DNA from: Treponema sp. OMZ 790
GTDB lineage: Bacteria; Spirochaetota; Spirochaetia; Treponematales; Treponemataceae
NCBI RefSeq assembly: GCF_024181285.1
Contig: NZ_CP051201.1
Span: forward strand, 434,001-498,000
Reading direction: 5' to 3'
DNA: 64,000 nucleotides
A program made the translations under genes and the position numbers. The notes below the pieces were generated by a model. The model was not told the DNA's origin, did not search any database, and saw only the letters and a list, made by a program, of their open reading frames with translations. Positions 20,137-29,290 of the stretch are shown piece after piece (the first letter of the stretch is position 1; each line of letters starts with the position of its first letter).

Positions 20137-21984
20137 TTATTTTACAAAGATCATGCTGAACCATGGGATGTATGTAATCAAAAGTAAAATAATAAACTGT
20201 ACTGCAAGGTAGGGTAATATATTTTTTACTATTTTTATTACCGGTTTTTTAAATGTATAGCTTGCTATAAATAGATTCATTCCTATAGGCGGAGTTAAAA
20301 AACCTAGAGCCAGGTTAGTTAAAAAAATTACTCCTGTATGGACAGGATGTATACCGAAACTTTCGGCAACGGGTATAATCAGCGGAGATACTACCAAAAT
20401 TGCCGAATACAAATCCATAATGCATCCCACTATCAAAAGAACAATATTTAAGAGAAGTAAAAATAAAATTTTTGAACCCACAAATGTTATAGCCAAATCG
20501 GAAAGGGTTTCAGGAATTCCTGCATATACTAAAAATAAAGCGAGTCCCTTTGCCGCTCCGATTATTACAAGAACTCCTCCTGCAATCGGTATACTTTGAA
20601 GAATAACGGCAAGAGATTTTTTTATGGTGAAATCCTTTCTGATAAATACTTCCAAGATAAATGAATATAGAACTGTAAAAGCTGCAGTTTCAAAAAGCGT
20701 AAAATAGCCCCCGAAATAAAAAACGGCTATTAAGATTGGCAAAAGCAGTTCCAAAAATCCCGATTTAAAGCTTTCAAAAAGAGCTTCTCGTGAAAATCTG
20801 ATTCGTTTTGAGCTTTTGTCCTTTATAATTCCCACAGTAATCATTGATAAGGCTAAAAGGATACCCGGAAGAATTGAGCCCTTGAATAAGTCAAATATGT
20901 TTACCGTCATAAAATTAGTGGCACCGTAAACTATAACTGCCAAACTAGGAGGCAGCAATAGTCCGATAGAGCCTGATGCGGTTATAAGAGCTTCGGAGTC
21001 ATCTTCGGAATATCCTGATCCTGTCAAAATTACGCTTAAGATACCTCCGAGCGCCAAGATAGTTACTCCTGAGGCTCCTGTAAAAGTTGTAAAAAATGTA
21101 GCAACCAGAACGGAAGCAATTACGACACCGCCTCTTATACATCCGACAGAGCTTTTTACAAAGTTCAAAAGCCGGTTTCCTGCACTTCCTCCGGCTAAAA
21201 GATATCCTGCCACGGTAAACATAGGAATGGCCGCTATTGAGGTATCCGTTAAAATATTATAAGTTTCCATCGGAATACTTTCTACATATCCGCCTGTAGT
21301 CATAAATGCAAAATATGCCAGACCTGAAAGTACAATGTAAAGAGGCATACCGAAAAGGCTGAAAGCCGTCAATATCAACACGATTCCCCAAATAGCTTTT
21401 TCCGAAAAAATTTGCATAAAGTTAAATATATTGGTTAAAAGCTCGGCAAAGCCGGAGTCGTTTATTTCAGGATACCATGAACTGAATATCAAATTTAAAA
21501 GGCCTAAAATGGAACCGGTACTTATTAGCATCCCAAGCAGTAAGCCTACGATACTTATAATTATGCACCTGCTTCTTTTTACTTCGAGTACGAGCATGAT
21601 TAGGTACATAGGCGGAAGAGCTGAAAAGAAAATCATTATGGGAATGTGAAGGATGTGATCCTCTGAAGAAATCATATTATAATTTGGGAATACCGATAGA
21701 AATATAGCCGTAAGTATTGCAATATTTAAACAGGCCACAACCTTTTGTATGATGTCTTGAATTTTTTTATCGAATTTGGAAGTAAAAACTTCTATATTGA
21801 GCTGTTTTTTTTCCGCGGTAGTTATTATACCGGCAAGACATGCAAAGACAAAAACAAGCTGAACAATCAAGCGACCCGATTCCAGACTGCTTTTTCCTAA
21901 ATTGCCGGCAACATGAAGAATAAAAGGCAGTACAATAAGTACTGCCGTCAAAGCTAAAATAAAACCATTAACTATCTTTCTCAT
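20137..21984 (-). CDS. TRAP transporter permease, fused small (DctQ) and large (DctM) subunits
   Basis: Inner-membrane permease of 615 residues. The N-terminal 170 residues carry four membrane segments of DctQ type and the remainder (about 185-615) is a DctM-like permease with many segments and glycine-rich helices (TFTGASGVTILALGG, LLLPPSLAVIVYG, GFLTPPIGMNLFIASY). Such transporters use ion gradients to take up organic acids or similar solutes delivered by a binding protein. It is the last gene of a minus-strand operon, 15 bp after the binding-protein gene. It corresponds to the Q-M fusion of the TPR-associated TRAP system described in T. pallidum (Tp0956-Tp0958); that match is by arrangement and family, not by alignment. 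Confidence 0.92.
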   Translation of the reverse strand: MRKIVNGFILALTAVLIVLPFILHVAGNLGKSSLESGRLIVQLVFVFACLAGIITTAEKKQLNIEVFTSKFDKKIQDIIQKVVACLNIAILTAIFLSVFPNYNMISSEDHILHIPIMIFFSALPPMYLIMLVLEVKRSRCIIISIVGLLLGMLISTGSILGLLNLIFSSWYPEINDSGFAELLTNIFNFMQIFSEKAIWGIVLILTAFSLFGMPLYIVLSGLAYFAFMTTGGYVESIPMETYNILTDTSIAAIPMFTVAGYLLAGGSAGNRLLNFVKSSVGCIRGGVVIASVLVATFFTTFTGASGVTILALGGILSVILTGSGYSEDDSEALITASGSIGLLLPPSLAVIVYGATNFMTVNIFDLFKGSILPGILLALSMITVGIIKDKSSKRIRFSREALFESFKSGFLELLLPILIAVFYFGGYFTLFETAAFTVLYSFILEVFIRKDFTIKKSLAVILQSIPIAGGVLVIIGAAKGLALFLVYAGIPETLSDLAITFVGSKILFLLLLNIVLLIVGCIMDLYSAILVVSPLIIPVAESFGIHPVHTGVIFLTNLALGFLTPPIGMNLFIASYTFKKPVIKIVKNILPYLAVQFIILLLITYIPWFSMIFVK

Positions 21985-21999
21985 TTTACCATAATATAC

Positions 22000-23028
22000 T
22001 TATTTTCTATATGCTTCAAGCTGTTTTACAATTTTTTCGTATATTTCGGCATTTATGACACTTGGAATTGCTTTTTGAACTTTCTTCATATCCATATGAA
22101 ATTCTTGTGCCCATTCCTTTTTTTGTTGCGAGGTAAGGCTTATTACTTTAAGTCCTTCTTGTTTCATTTTTTTTGCATAATCTTTTTCCATATCTTCAAG
22201 GGCTGCATTGAGGTTTTTTGTTGTTCTATCCATTGCTGCGAGCATTGCAGGTTTGTATTGTTCAGGTATAAGAGCCCATGATTCATCTGCAATAACAAAA
22301 CCTGCCATTATGGGACAGAGTCTTGCATCAAGCATATAAGAAACATCTTTGTTGAGTCTTAGAGTATAGGTTAAAATGGAAACTGATGCAAAGCTCCTTG
22401 CTCCGCCTGTCGCTTTCATTTCTTGAGTGAATTTTGCAGGGTTTACAGGAAGGACATTAAAGCCTGAAATATTTAGAACATCAATAAAGTCCTTTGTGTC
22501 ATTTGAACAGATCATTTTGATTTTCTTTAGTTCATTTAGACTTGAGTATGAATCCTTTGTATAAAAAGAAAGCCAGCCTACATTTGACCATGTTATGAGT
22601 TTACATCCATTCTTTTGAATTTCGTTTTCAAAAACATAACCGTATTTATTTAAAATTAAATCAAGCTCGTCTTGGCTTTGTATTAAGAAGGGGAGAGAAA
22701 GAGTAAAAATTTTTGCATTCGGTGCAAGTTCGTTTAGACCTACAGGAGTCAAAATAGCTCCATCGATCTGAGGCCTTTGTCCGGGCCGGGACGGCTTCAT
22801 CTTTACAACTCCGGCCTTTTCTCCGCCGAGAACAGTCATATCCATAAACCGTACACTTACAAGTCCGTTTGTTATTTTATTCCACTCCTGAGCTAATTTT
22901 TTTAATTCTATATCCCATGGAGTTCTTGCAGGTGCACTGCTTGCAATTTTCAAAACGACTTTCTTTTGAGCAAAAATACCCGAAACTGCTATAAATGCAA
23001 AAAAGATAAACAATAATTTTTTCTTCAT
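22000..23028 (-). CDS. TRAP transporter solute-binding protein (DctP type)
   Basis: Periplasmic binding protein of 342 residues with a cleavable signal peptide (MKKKLLFIFFAFIAVSGIFA, then QKK). The mature part opens with VLKIASSAPARTPWD, a typical TRAP binding-protein start, and holds the family's long helix near the C-terminus. No lipobox cysteine is seen, so it is likely soluble in the periplasm. It lies between the TatT-like lipoprotein gene (2 bp) and the permease gene, which supports a system where the lipoprotein helps present or gather ligand. The ligand is unknown. Confidence 0.92.
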   Translation of the reverse strand: MKKKLLFIFFAFIAVSGIFAQKKVVLKIASSAPARTPWDIELKKLAQEWNKITNGLVSVRFMDMTVLGGEKAGVVKMKPSRPGQRPQIDGAILTPVGLNELAPNAKIFTLSLPFLIQSQDELDLILNKYGYVFENEIQKNGCKLITWSNVGWLSFYTKDSYSSLNELKKIKMICSNDTKDFIDVLNISGFNVLPVNPAKFTQEMKATGGARSFASVSILTYTLRLNKDVSYMLDARLCPIMAGFVIADESWALIPEQYKPAMLAAMDRTTKNLNAALEDMEKDYAKKMKQEGLKVISLTSQQKKEWAQEFHMDMKKVQKAIPSVINAEIYEKIVKQLEAYRK

Positions 23029-23030
23029 TT

Positions 23031-24032
23031 TTATTCTCCCAATATAAAAAGTTCTTTATTTTCTTTAAGCCAGGCTGCATATCTTTGCGAAATACCGATG
23101 ACCAGCTTATTATCAGGATTTAATTCCGGATCGACGGCCAGAGCTTTTTTTATTGCCTCGTCAAAACCTTTACTATCCTGTTTAGGTACACAAAAAGAAA
23201 GAGCATAAGTTACATAAACCGAAGGATTTTTCCCGCCGGAGAGCTCGAAAGCTTTTTGATAGGCCTTATGAGCCTTTTCGATGTCTCCGCCCAAATTATC
23301 CGGAGCCGAAGCATAAAATTTGGTCAAAATTTCCCATGTGCTACCTTCGGAATACTTGGGATCAAGACTACAAACCTTTTCAAGCATTGCTCTTGCTCCT
23401 TGAACGGCCTGTAGGCTTTGAATATCCAGCGGATCAAGGGAAAATGCTGCCAAAATGCCTGATCCTGCCCAGTGCAGGGCTTCCGCATCATAAATTTGGC
23501 AGTTTTTTAAAGCCGAATTTATCTTTTCAGGGTTATCCGATTTTACGGCTTCAGTAAATCCGGGATAGGCTGTTTCCAGGGCGTAAAGAATTTTGGTATA
23601 TCCTCTTTTATAAAATTTTTTTGCCCTATTAAAAGCCTTATCTTTTTTATCGTATTCATCATCCGAAAGATAATTCGCAGGTCCTTCAATAAAAGCATTT
23701 GCATACATTATATAAAGTTCCCCGGTCATAATAGCAAGCCCCCGATGGGATGGGTTAGCTATGTGCATTCCCTCATAAAGCTTTAAAATTATAGGAAAAA
23801 CTTCTCCCACAAGCTCAATATCGTCTTCTTCGGTCAAAGCCGTAATAGGATTAGGAGAATCGGGATCCGGTTTTATATTTATCTTTTTTTCCGGTAGAGG
23901 AGCCATGGCATTCGCGACAGAATTATATGCCATCTTTTTTATTGAGCAAGAAGAAAAAATAAGGCCTAACAGAACTACCAAAACAAGCATGGTATTTTTA
24001 AATAAGAAAAAATTGCTATTTCTATTTTTCAT
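23031..24032 (-). CDS. TatT-like TPR lipoprotein of a TRAP system
   Basis: 333-residue lipoprotein. The signal peptide ends in LIFSSCS, a lipobox with the modified Cys at about residue 29. The mature protein is all helical and TPR-like, with repeated aromatic/alanine helices (ALHWAGSGILAAFSLDP, KAHKAYQKAFELSGG, EAIKKALAVDPELN). It looks like the T. pallidum Tp0956 (TatT) family, whose trimer associates with the TRAP binding protein. The ATG at 24032 has GAGG upstream, and the gene overlaps the preceding small gene by 11 bp, so the pair is translationally coupled. Confidence 0.88.
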   Translation of the reverse strand: MKNRNSNFFLFKNTMLVLVVLLGLIFSSCSIKKMAYNSVANAMAPLPEKKINIKPDPDSPNPITALTEEDDIELVGEVFPIILKLYEGMHIANPSHRGLAIMTGELYIMYANAFIEGPANYLSDDEYDKKDKAFNRAKKFYKRGYTKILYALETAYPGFTEAVKSDNPEKINSALKNCQIYDAEALHWAGSGILAAFSLDPLDIQSLQAVQGARAMLEKVCSLDPKYSEGSTWEILTKFYASAPDNLGGDIEKAHKAYQKAFELSGGKNPSVYVTYALSFCVPKQDSKGFDEAIKKALAVDPELNPDNKLVIGISQRYAAWLKENKELFILGE

Positions 24033-24270
24033 TTTTCCAATCCTCTATAAATTTTTCATAGGCCGCGATAGATGCCGAAAGAGCGATTTCGTGAACCTTG
24101 CTTCTTCCGTCAATATTGTTTCCTTCCAATATATAAAGAGCATCCAAAGTGCCTTGCAGATCTTCGATGGAGCAGTCTTTAGAATTTTCCCTTCGCCGGG
24201 ATAAAACTCTTATTTCATCATCGAATAATTCGTTAAATTTTATTGTTTCCCAGTCTGTAATTTCCGACAT
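24022..24270 (-). CDS. Small acidic protein heading the TRAP operon
   Basis: 82-residue soluble, acidic, helical protein (MSEITDWETIKFNELFDD...). No domain was recognised and no signal peptide or membrane segment is present, so it probably is cytoplasmic. It is the first gene of the TRAP operon and overlaps the TatT-like gene by 11 bp. The start is the ATG at 24270, which lies 7 nt after a TATAGT -10 box with no ribosome site, so the mRNA would be leaderless. A GTG at 24279 overlaps the -10 box and is excluded. Confidence 0.75.
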   Translation of the reverse strand: MSEITDWETIKFNELFDDEIRVLSRRRENSKDCSIEDLQGTLDALYILEGNNIDGRSKVHEIALSASIAAYEKFIEDWKNEK

Positions 24271-24277
24271 AGTTAAC

Positions 24278-24306
24278 ACTATAATAAATTTTTATAATTT
24301 TTACAA
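24278..24306 (-). promoter_or_regulatory. Promoter of the TRAP operon
   Basis: Minus strand TTGTAA (24306-24301), 17 bp, TATAGT (24283-24278); start codon 7 nt later. It is back to back with the glmS promoter. Confidence 0.6.
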
Positions 24307-24328
24307 GGTGTTCAAATTTTTCGTGCTC

Positions 24329-24357
24329 TTGACATAGCTCTCTTTTAGTAATAAACT
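24329..24357 (+). promoter_or_regulatory. Promoter of glmS-glmL
   Basis: TTGACA (24329-24334), 17 bp, TAAACT (24352-24357). The start would be near 24364, giving a short leader with GAGGAGG before the glmS ATG. Confidence 0.7.
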
Positions 24358-24390
24358 GTGCCCAACACGATAAATTTGAGGAGGCGGAAT

Positions 24391-24810
24391 ATGGCAAGAA
24401 AGATTAAACTTGTATTGGGCGTAATAGGCTCTGATTGTCATGCTGTCGGAAATAAAATTTTGGATTACTCATTGACCGAGGCAGGTTTTGATGTAACAAA
24501 CATAGGCGTTTTAAGCCCTCAGGAAGACTTTATAAATGCAGCTCTTGAAACGAGCGCGGATGCTATTTTGGTGTCCTCGCTTTACGGTCAAGGGGAATTG
24601 GACTGCAAGGGATTGAGAGAAAAATGCGACGAAGCCGGGTTAAAAGGCATCAAGCTCTTTGTCGGAGGAAACATAGTTGTAGGTAAACAGGATTTTACCG
24701 AGGTAAAAAAGAGGTTTGAAGATATGGGCTTCGATCATGTATATCCGCCGGGAACATCGGTTGAAACCACTATCAATGATCTGCATGCAGACTTCCCCGA
24801 TCATGCATAG
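24391..24810 (+). CDS. glmS: Glutamate mutase (methylaspartate mutase) S subunit
   Basis: Cobalamin-binding small subunit of glutamate mutase, which with GlmE interconverts L-glutamate and L-threo-3-methylaspartate using adenosylcobalamin. The 139 residues show the B12-binding signature: DxHxxG in [11 protein letters not shown] (the His ligates cobalt), SSL in [10 protein letters not shown], and GG in [11 protein letters not shown]. The start is the ATG at 24391 with GAGGAGG upstream; an upstream in-frame Met at 24358 would fall at the promoter. glmL follows after 34 bp. The partner subunit gene glmE is not here but at 41774, an unusual separation. Confidence 0.95.
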   Translation: MARKIKLVLGVIGSDCHAVGNKILDYSLTEAGFDVTNIGVLSPQEDFINAALETSADAILVSSLYGQGELDCKGLREKCDEAGLKGIKLFVGGNIVVGKQDFTEVKKRFEDMGFDHVYPPGTSVETTINDLHADFPDHA

Positions 24811-24844
24811 AGCTTAAACAGAAATTGAAACTTAACTTAAAAAA

Positions 24845-26224
24845 ATGAACTGCTATTTATTTGTTGATTTTGGAAGTACAAATACAAAAATAACTCTTGT
24901 GGATATCGAAAAAGAAGATATCGTAGGCACGGCAAAGGCTTATACCACAGTTGAAACCGACGTTATGACAGGATACAACAATGCTCTTGAGATCCTAAAT
25001 CAAAAAGTCGGGAAAAATTATACCGTAGTAAAAAGCCTTGCCTGCTCATCTGCAGCAGGAGGCTTGAAGATTATAGCCATCGGCCTTGTTCCTGAGCTTA
25101 CAAGCGAGGCAGCAAAGCGGGCCGCCCTCGGTGCCGGGGCTAAGGTAATTCATACTTACAGCCATAATCTCAATAAGGGTGAGGCTGAAGAAATAGTAAA
25201 TTCCAACGCCGATATCATCCTTTTGGCAGGAGGCACAAACGGCGGAGATTCCAGATGTATAATCCACAATGCACAAATGCTTGCGGATTACGGCGTAAAG
25301 GTTCCGGTTGTTGTTGCAGGCAACAAGAGCGCCGAAGACGAAATCATCGAAATTTTTAAAGATAAAGTGGATTTTCATCTGGCCGAAAACGTAATGCCCA
25401 AGATAAACAAGCTGAACGTTGAAAGTGCAAGGGAAACAATCCGCAATATTTTTATGAGCAATATTGTGCACGCAAAGGGTATGACCCATGTCGAAAGCAA
25501 TATCGACAATATTCTTATGCCTACTCCGGCTGCTGTTCTAAAAGCCGCTCAGACACTTTCGGAAGGAACAGATAATGAAGACGGGTTCGGAGATATAATC
25601 GTTTTGGATATTGGAGGGGCTACAACCGATGTTCACTCGGCTGCTGATGGAGATCCGACCCAAAGTTCGATTTTTCTCTATGGACTTCCTGAAGCCTTTT
25701 TAAAGCGTACGGTTGAAGGAGATTTGGGGATGAGATACTCTCTTCCTACAGTGGCTGAGGTACAAGGCCCCCATGGGCTTAGACACTATCTTCCCAAAGA
25801 GTATAAATTCAACATTGAAGACGAAGTAAAAAAAAGAAACGAGCATACCGACTTTATTTCTGAAAACGAAAAAGATTTAGCCTTTGATTGTGCCGTCGCT
25901 AAGGTTTGTGCAGATGTTTCTATGGGACGCCATGTGGGAGTCCTAACCCCTGTCTACACGGGCTGCGGTGCCAGCTTTCAACAAGAAGGAAAGGATTTAA
26001 CCGATCTTAGATATATAATAGGTACAGGTGGAATATTGGTTTATAACCCTAACTATAAGGAAATTATGGAAGCCTGTAAGTTCCGCGAGGATGATCCTTT
26101 TAGCCTAAAGCCTAAAAATCCCCAGTTTCTTCTTGACAAGGAGTATATTTTGTCGGCTATGGGGCTTTTGGCTACCGAAAACCCCGATATGGCGATAAGA
26201 ATAATGAAAAAACATCTGCTGTAA
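24845..26224 (+). CDS. glmL: Glutamate mutase reactivating protein (GlmL/MutL)
   Basis: 459-residue ATPase of the actin/hsp70-like fold found with glutamate mutases; thought to exchange damaged cobalamin for fresh cofactor. The N-terminal phosphate motif is FVDFGSTNTKITLVD and a second is VLDIGGATTDVHSA. Length fits the family. It is immediately downstream of glmS and shares its promoter. No ribosome site is obvious before the ATG at 24845 (the upstream sequence is A-rich), so translation may depend on coupling. Confidence 0.94.
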   Translation: MNCYLFVDFGSTNTKITLVDIEKEDIVGTAKAYTTVETDVMTGYNNALEILNQKVGKNYTVVKSLACSSAAGGLKIIAIGLVPELTSEAAKRAALGAGAKVIHTYSHNLNKGEAEEIVNSNADIILLAGGTNGGDSRCIIHNAQMLADYGVKVPVVVAGNKSAEDEIIEIFKDKVDFHLAENVMPKINKLNVESARETIRNIFMSNIVHAKGMTHVESNIDNILMPTPAAVLKAAQTLSEGTDNEDGFGDIIVLDIGGATTDVHSAADGDPTQSSIFLYGLPEAFLKRTVEGDLGMRYSLPTVAEVQGPHGLRHYLPKEYKFNIEDEVKKRNEHTDFISENEKDLAFDCAVAKVCADVSMGRHVGVLTPVYTGCGASFQQEGKDLTDLRYIIGTGGILVYNPNYKEIMEACKFREDDPFSLKPKNPQFLLDKEYILSAMGLLATENPDMAIRIMKKHLL

Positions 26225-26286
26225 ATTTATCTTTATTTAAGAATATTTTGCGGTTTATACTATTTTATCATCTTTTGGATTTTGTA

Positions 26287-26315
26287 TTGACTTTTTGTGA
26301 GTTTTAGTGTATCAT
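26287..26315 (+). promoter_or_regulatory. Promoter of rpmF-acpP-rnc
   Basis: TTGACT (26287-26292), 17 bp, TATCAT (26310-26315). The leader of about 88 nt has two small hairpins: GCCGCA/TGCGGC (26338-26355) and GCGG/CCGC just after it (about 26360-26372). They might control the operon. Confidence 0.65.
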
Positions 26316-26409
26316 AAGCCCTTAAATATATGGTAGAGCCGCAGACTTGTGCGGCAGTTGCGGTGGATCCGCTTTTTAATTTTAGATATTTTGTAGTGGA
26401 GGATTGAGT

Positions 26410-26598
26410 ATGGCTGTACCAAGAGCGAATACATCAAAGGCTAGAACAAGACGCCGACGCGGTATTAATATGCGTTTACAAGCGCCAAATCTTGTTGAGT
26501 GTTCCGGATGCGGTAATTTGATTATGCCTCATCATGTATGCCCCAAATGCGGGTTTTATAAAGGCAAGCAAGTTATTAACCCCGATAAATTAGACTAA
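26410..26598 (+). CDS. rpmF: Ribosomal protein L32
   Basis: 62-residue basic protein of the large ribosomal subunit. The N-terminus MAVPRANTSKARTRRRRG is typical, and the zinc-binding pairs CSGC and CPKC are both intact, so this is the zinc-containing form. The ATG at 26410 has GGAGG 7 nt upstream; the frame extends to a TTG at 26404 inside that spacing. It heads rpmF-acpP-rnc. In many bacteria rpmF sits with fatty-acid genes, and here acyl carrier protein follows after 12 bp. Confidence 0.96.
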   Translation: MAVPRANTSKARTRRRRGINMRLQAPNLVECSGCGNLIMPHHVCPKCGFYKGKQVINPDKLD

Positions 26599-26610
26599 AG
26601 GAGATAGTTT

Positions 26611-26847
26611 ATGGATGATTTATTCAAAAAAATTCAGCAGTTAATCGCAGCAAAGTTGGAAATTGACGAAGATAAGGTTACATTAGATTCTTCATTCCGA
26701 CAGGATTTAGGTGCCGACAGTCTTGACACCTATGAACTTGTTTATGCCCTTGAAGAGGATATGGGTATTAAGATCCCGGACGAAAAGGCAAATGAGTTTG
26801 AAACTGTCCGCGACGCCTATGAATTTATCAAAGCTCAGCAAAAATAA
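26611..26847 (+). CDS. acpP: Acyl carrier protein
   Basis: 78-residue acidic carrier of growing fatty acyl chains. The phosphopantetheine attachment serine is in GADSLDTYEL. Length and helix pattern are standard. AAGGAG lies before the ATG at 26611. It lies between rpmF and rnc; the acyl-ACP thioesterase gene at 57985 would act on its acylated form. Confidence 0.98.
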   Translation: MDDLFKKIQQLIAAKLEIDEDKVTLDSSFRQDLGADSLDTYELVYALEEDMGIKIPDEKANEFETVRDAYEFIKAQQK

Positions 26848-26871
26848 GTTTTGTTTTTAAGGAGGGGCTCT

Positions 26872-27612
26872 TTGTTTCCGATCAGAAGCGGTCTTGAACC
26901 TAAAAGGAAGCAGGAGCTCCTTGAGTTTCAAAAGCAGGCGGGATTGAAATTTAAAGATTTACGCTTGCTTGATCTTGCTTTCCATCACAGGTCTTTTTCT
27001 AACGAACATAATAATTTTCACGCAAATAATGAACGTCTGGAATTCTTGGGAGATTCAGTGCTTGGGCTGGTTGTTGCCTCTTATCTTTATAAGTCTTTTG
27101 AAGATAAGCCTGAAGGGGAACTTGCAAAGATAAAGGCATCTTCAGTTTCAGAGGAATCTTTGTCCAGAGTTGCCGTTAATTTACACATAAGCAGGTATCT
27201 CGTTTTGGGGAAGGGCGAAGAAATGTCCGGCGGGCGAGAAAAAAAAGCCATCCTTGCTGATGCCCTCGAGGCTGTGATAGGGGCTTTTTACATTGATTCA
27301 GGGTTTAAATCCGTACAAAAATTCGTATTGAAAGTTCTGGAATCGACAATAAATTCAGTTTTAAACAAAAAATTTATAAGCGATTATAAATCCCTCCTTC
27401 AAGAATTTGTTCAAAAGAAGTTTAAAACCGTTCCAAAGTATGAGCTGAAAAAGACAAGCGGCCCCGACCATGACCGTACCTTTTGGTTCTCGGTTTCAAT
27501 AAACGGCAAGGTTTACGGCCCTCTTTCAGGTAAAACAAAAAAAGAAGCCGAACAGTCTGTAGCAAAAGTGGCATATGAAAACCTTTGTGCAGATGTTACT
27601 GTGTCAAAATAA
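26872..27612 (+). CDS. rnc: Ribonuclease III
   Basis: Double-strand-specific endoribonuclease of 247 residues that processes rRNA and structured mRNAs. The signature NERLEFLGDSVLGLV (about 50-65) and a second acidic site (ADALEAVIGA) are present, followed by a C-terminal double-stranded-RNA-binding domain (SLLQEFVQKKFKTVPKY onward). The start is a TTG at 26872: GGAGG lies 6 nt before it, whereas the longer frame from 26851 would enclose that site. It closes the rpmF operon. The hairpin-rich spacers in this window are natural candidate substrates. Confidence 0.96.
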   Translation: MFPIRSGLEPKRKQELLEFQKQAGLKFKDLRLLDLAFHHRSFSNEHNNFHANNERLEFLGDSVLGLVVASYLYKSFEDKPEGELAKIKASSVSEESLSRVAVNLHISRYLVLGKGEEMSGGREKKAILADALEAVIGAFYIDSGFKSVQKFVLKVLESTINSVLNKKFISDYKSLLQEFVQKKFKTVPKYELKKTSGPDHDRTFWFSVSINGKVYGPLSGKTKKEAEQSVAKVAYENLCADVTVSK

Positions 27613-27796
27613 CTCTATTTAATATGAAATTTTGGCACAATAGTATTTTTTGTCATATTTTAATTTAAAGCTTTGCCTTAAAAACTTAAAAATCGCCTTA
27701 TTTCTATTTTTTTAATTCTATATCCAATATGAACTTACAAAATTTTATCAAAATATGCGTCTAGCTTAGCATTAAAATTGCTTGTATATAAGTGAG

Positions 27797-27822
27797 CGTT
27801 TAAAAAGCAGGCTTTTTAAACG
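27797..27822. promoter_or_regulatory. Perfect 12-bp hairpin in the hsp20 leader
   Basis: CGTTTAAAAAGC pairs exactly with 27811-27822 around an AG loop. A TATATA -10-like box is at 27785-27790, so the hairpin would sit at the very 5' end of the hsp20 mRNA, 20 nt before AGGAGG. The rest of the 243-bp spacer (27613-27855) shows no gene. Confidence 0.5.
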
Positions 27823-27855
27823 GCTTAAAAACAAATTATAAGCAGGAGGTGCTTT

Positions 27856-28296
27856 ATGAATAGTTTAAGTCTTTTTAGTCCGTCTTTTACGGACAGCGTA
27901 TTTGATGTCCTTGATAGGAGTTTGGCTCCGAATTTTGGAGTTTTTGCTCCGATTAAGAGTGCAAATTGCAGAATGCCCAGTGTCGATATCCGCGAAACCG
28001 AAAAATCCTACATTATGGAAGTAGATCTTCCGGGCTATACGGATAAAGATGTTGAGATTAGCTTAAAAGATCGGCTCATGACAATTTCGTCTTCTAAGAA
28101 TGAAGAACGCGAAGATAAGGAAGCCGATTATATTCTAAAAGAGCGAAGCTCAAGACATTTTATTAGGCGTTTTACCTTGCCTGAGGATATAAACTCCGAT
28201 GAGGTTTCTGCAAAATTTGAAAACGGCGTTTTGGTTGTGGATATTCCGAGAAAACCGGACACCCAGCCTAAACAAATCGAAATTAAAACGGCATAA
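27856..28296 (+). CDS. Small heat-shock protein (Hsp20/alpha-crystallin family)
   Basis: 146-residue ATP-independent holdase chaperone. The alpha-crystallin domain spans about 38-135, with VDIRETEKSYIMEVDLPGY at its start and the conserved FENGVLVVDIPRK near the end; a short charged tail with an I-x-I-like element (IEIK) follows. AGGAGG lies 8 nt before the ATG. The AT-rich leader with a strong hairpin at its 5' end may affect temperature-dependent expression, but the hairpin does not cover the ribosome site. It stands alone between rnc and a terminator. Confidence 0.95.
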   Translation: MNSLSLFSPSFTDSVFDVLDRSLAPNFGVFAPIKSANCRMPSVDIRETEKSYIMEVDLPGYTDKDVEISLKDRLMTISSSKNEEREDKEADYILKERSSRHFIRRFTLPEDINSDEVSAKFENGVLVVDIPRKPDTQPKQIEIKTA

Positions 28297-28319
28297 GGAA
28301 ACTTACAGCCGCTAAATGG

Positions 28320-28380
28320 AAAACTGCGTCTTATCGTATGGCATGCCTATGGCGTACCTGCGGCAGGACGCAGTTTTTTT
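28320..28380 (+). terminator. Terminator after hsp20
   Basis: AAAACTGCGTC (28320-28330) pairs with GACGCAGTTTT (28367-28377), followed by further T to 28380. The 36-nt loop has small inner palindromes (GGCATGCC). Confidence 0.75.
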
Positions 28381-28441
28381 GTATTCAACTCCGCAATTAA
28401 GTTTGTAATGCTTTTTATAAAAATCACCGATAATTGTATCG

Positions 28442-29290
28442 ATGGTTTCCGTATATAGACAATATGAAAATTCAAATTTCTCGGTTTTAACCAACTCACT
28501 TTTGCGCAGAGAATTCCTTTACGGTTTAAAATTTTTTGCCGTTCAAGAAAATTTTATGAGCGAGCAGGGAGCCGTATTGCGCATGAGAATTTCTTTGGCC
28601 TGCGTAGAAGCTAGAGCGGTAGTAATTGATGCTTATATTCAAACTGATGGAAGCCTGTCGTACCTGTTTGTTTTATGCTCATCGATTCTTGCTCCTCAAA
28701 TTTTTTCTGAAGCCGTAAAAAGTATCCTCCCGAATGCAGTCATAGAAGAATTTTATAAGGCTCAGGCTGAAGGTTATTTGGAGTCGGCTGTCAAGGAAGC
28801 TTTGGCAAAAAAGCCTATTCCGTTTTCTTTTTCACCTGAACTATCCTCAGAGTCTAAGAATCTTTTAATTTCTCTTTTAATTGAAAACAAGGCTGTGCTT
28901 TTAGAAAATAAAAAAGGCGGTCTTTTAGAGCGCTGTTTAAAGCAAAAGTCAAAGGGCCTTTTAAATGAAGCCTCCGAAATACGTAAGTATTCTTCAGCCG
29001 ATTTGGATTTAAACGTATTGTTGTTTCAAAAAGAAGATATGATATTATCCGTTCCTGTTTTTCAGGTAAAAAAAGTAGATAAAGACGTTTTTCAAAAAAG
29101 ATTTATTCAAATTCTGCCCGAATACGGCGGAAAAAAAATATATGTCGATGATGTTTTTTGCATAAAAAACGTAAACCTTTCAAAGGTGAATTTTACTAAA
29201 AGATTAAAGCATGGGGTGTATGAAATTACAAGTCCCGGTTCTCAAGAAGTTATGGAGTTTAATCTTTTAGTTCCTGCGATGTATGAGTGA
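28442..29290 (+). CDS. Conserved-looking protein of unknown function
   Basis: I do not recognise this 282-residue protein. It is soluble, without signal peptide or strong membrane segment, rich in Leu, Lys, Glu and Ser. Its stop overlaps a possible GTG start of cca by 4 bp, so the two genes are probably coupled and share a transcript. No ribosome site precedes the ATG at 28442; a weak GATAAT -10-like box ends 7 nt before it, so a leaderless start is possible but poorly supported since no good -35 is seen. Confidence 0.7.
   Translation: MVSVYRQYENSNFSVLTNSLLRREFLYGLKFFAVQENFMSEQGAVLRMRISLACVEARAVVIDAYIQTDGSLSYLFVLCSSILAPQIFSEAVKSILPNAVIEEFYKAQAEGYLESAVKEALAKKPIPFSFSPELSSESKNLLISLLIENKAVLLENKKGGLLERCLKQKSKGLLNEASEIRKYSSADLDLNVLLFQKEDMILSVPVFQVKKVDKDVFQKRFIQILPEYGGKKIYVDDVFCIKNVNLSKVNFTKRLKHGVYEITSPGSQEVMEFNLLVPAMYE

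Noticed and set aside
24358..24390. glmS start at ATG 24358
   Set aside because: It lies directly after the -10 box and before GAGGAGG; family alignment begins at the ATG at 24391.
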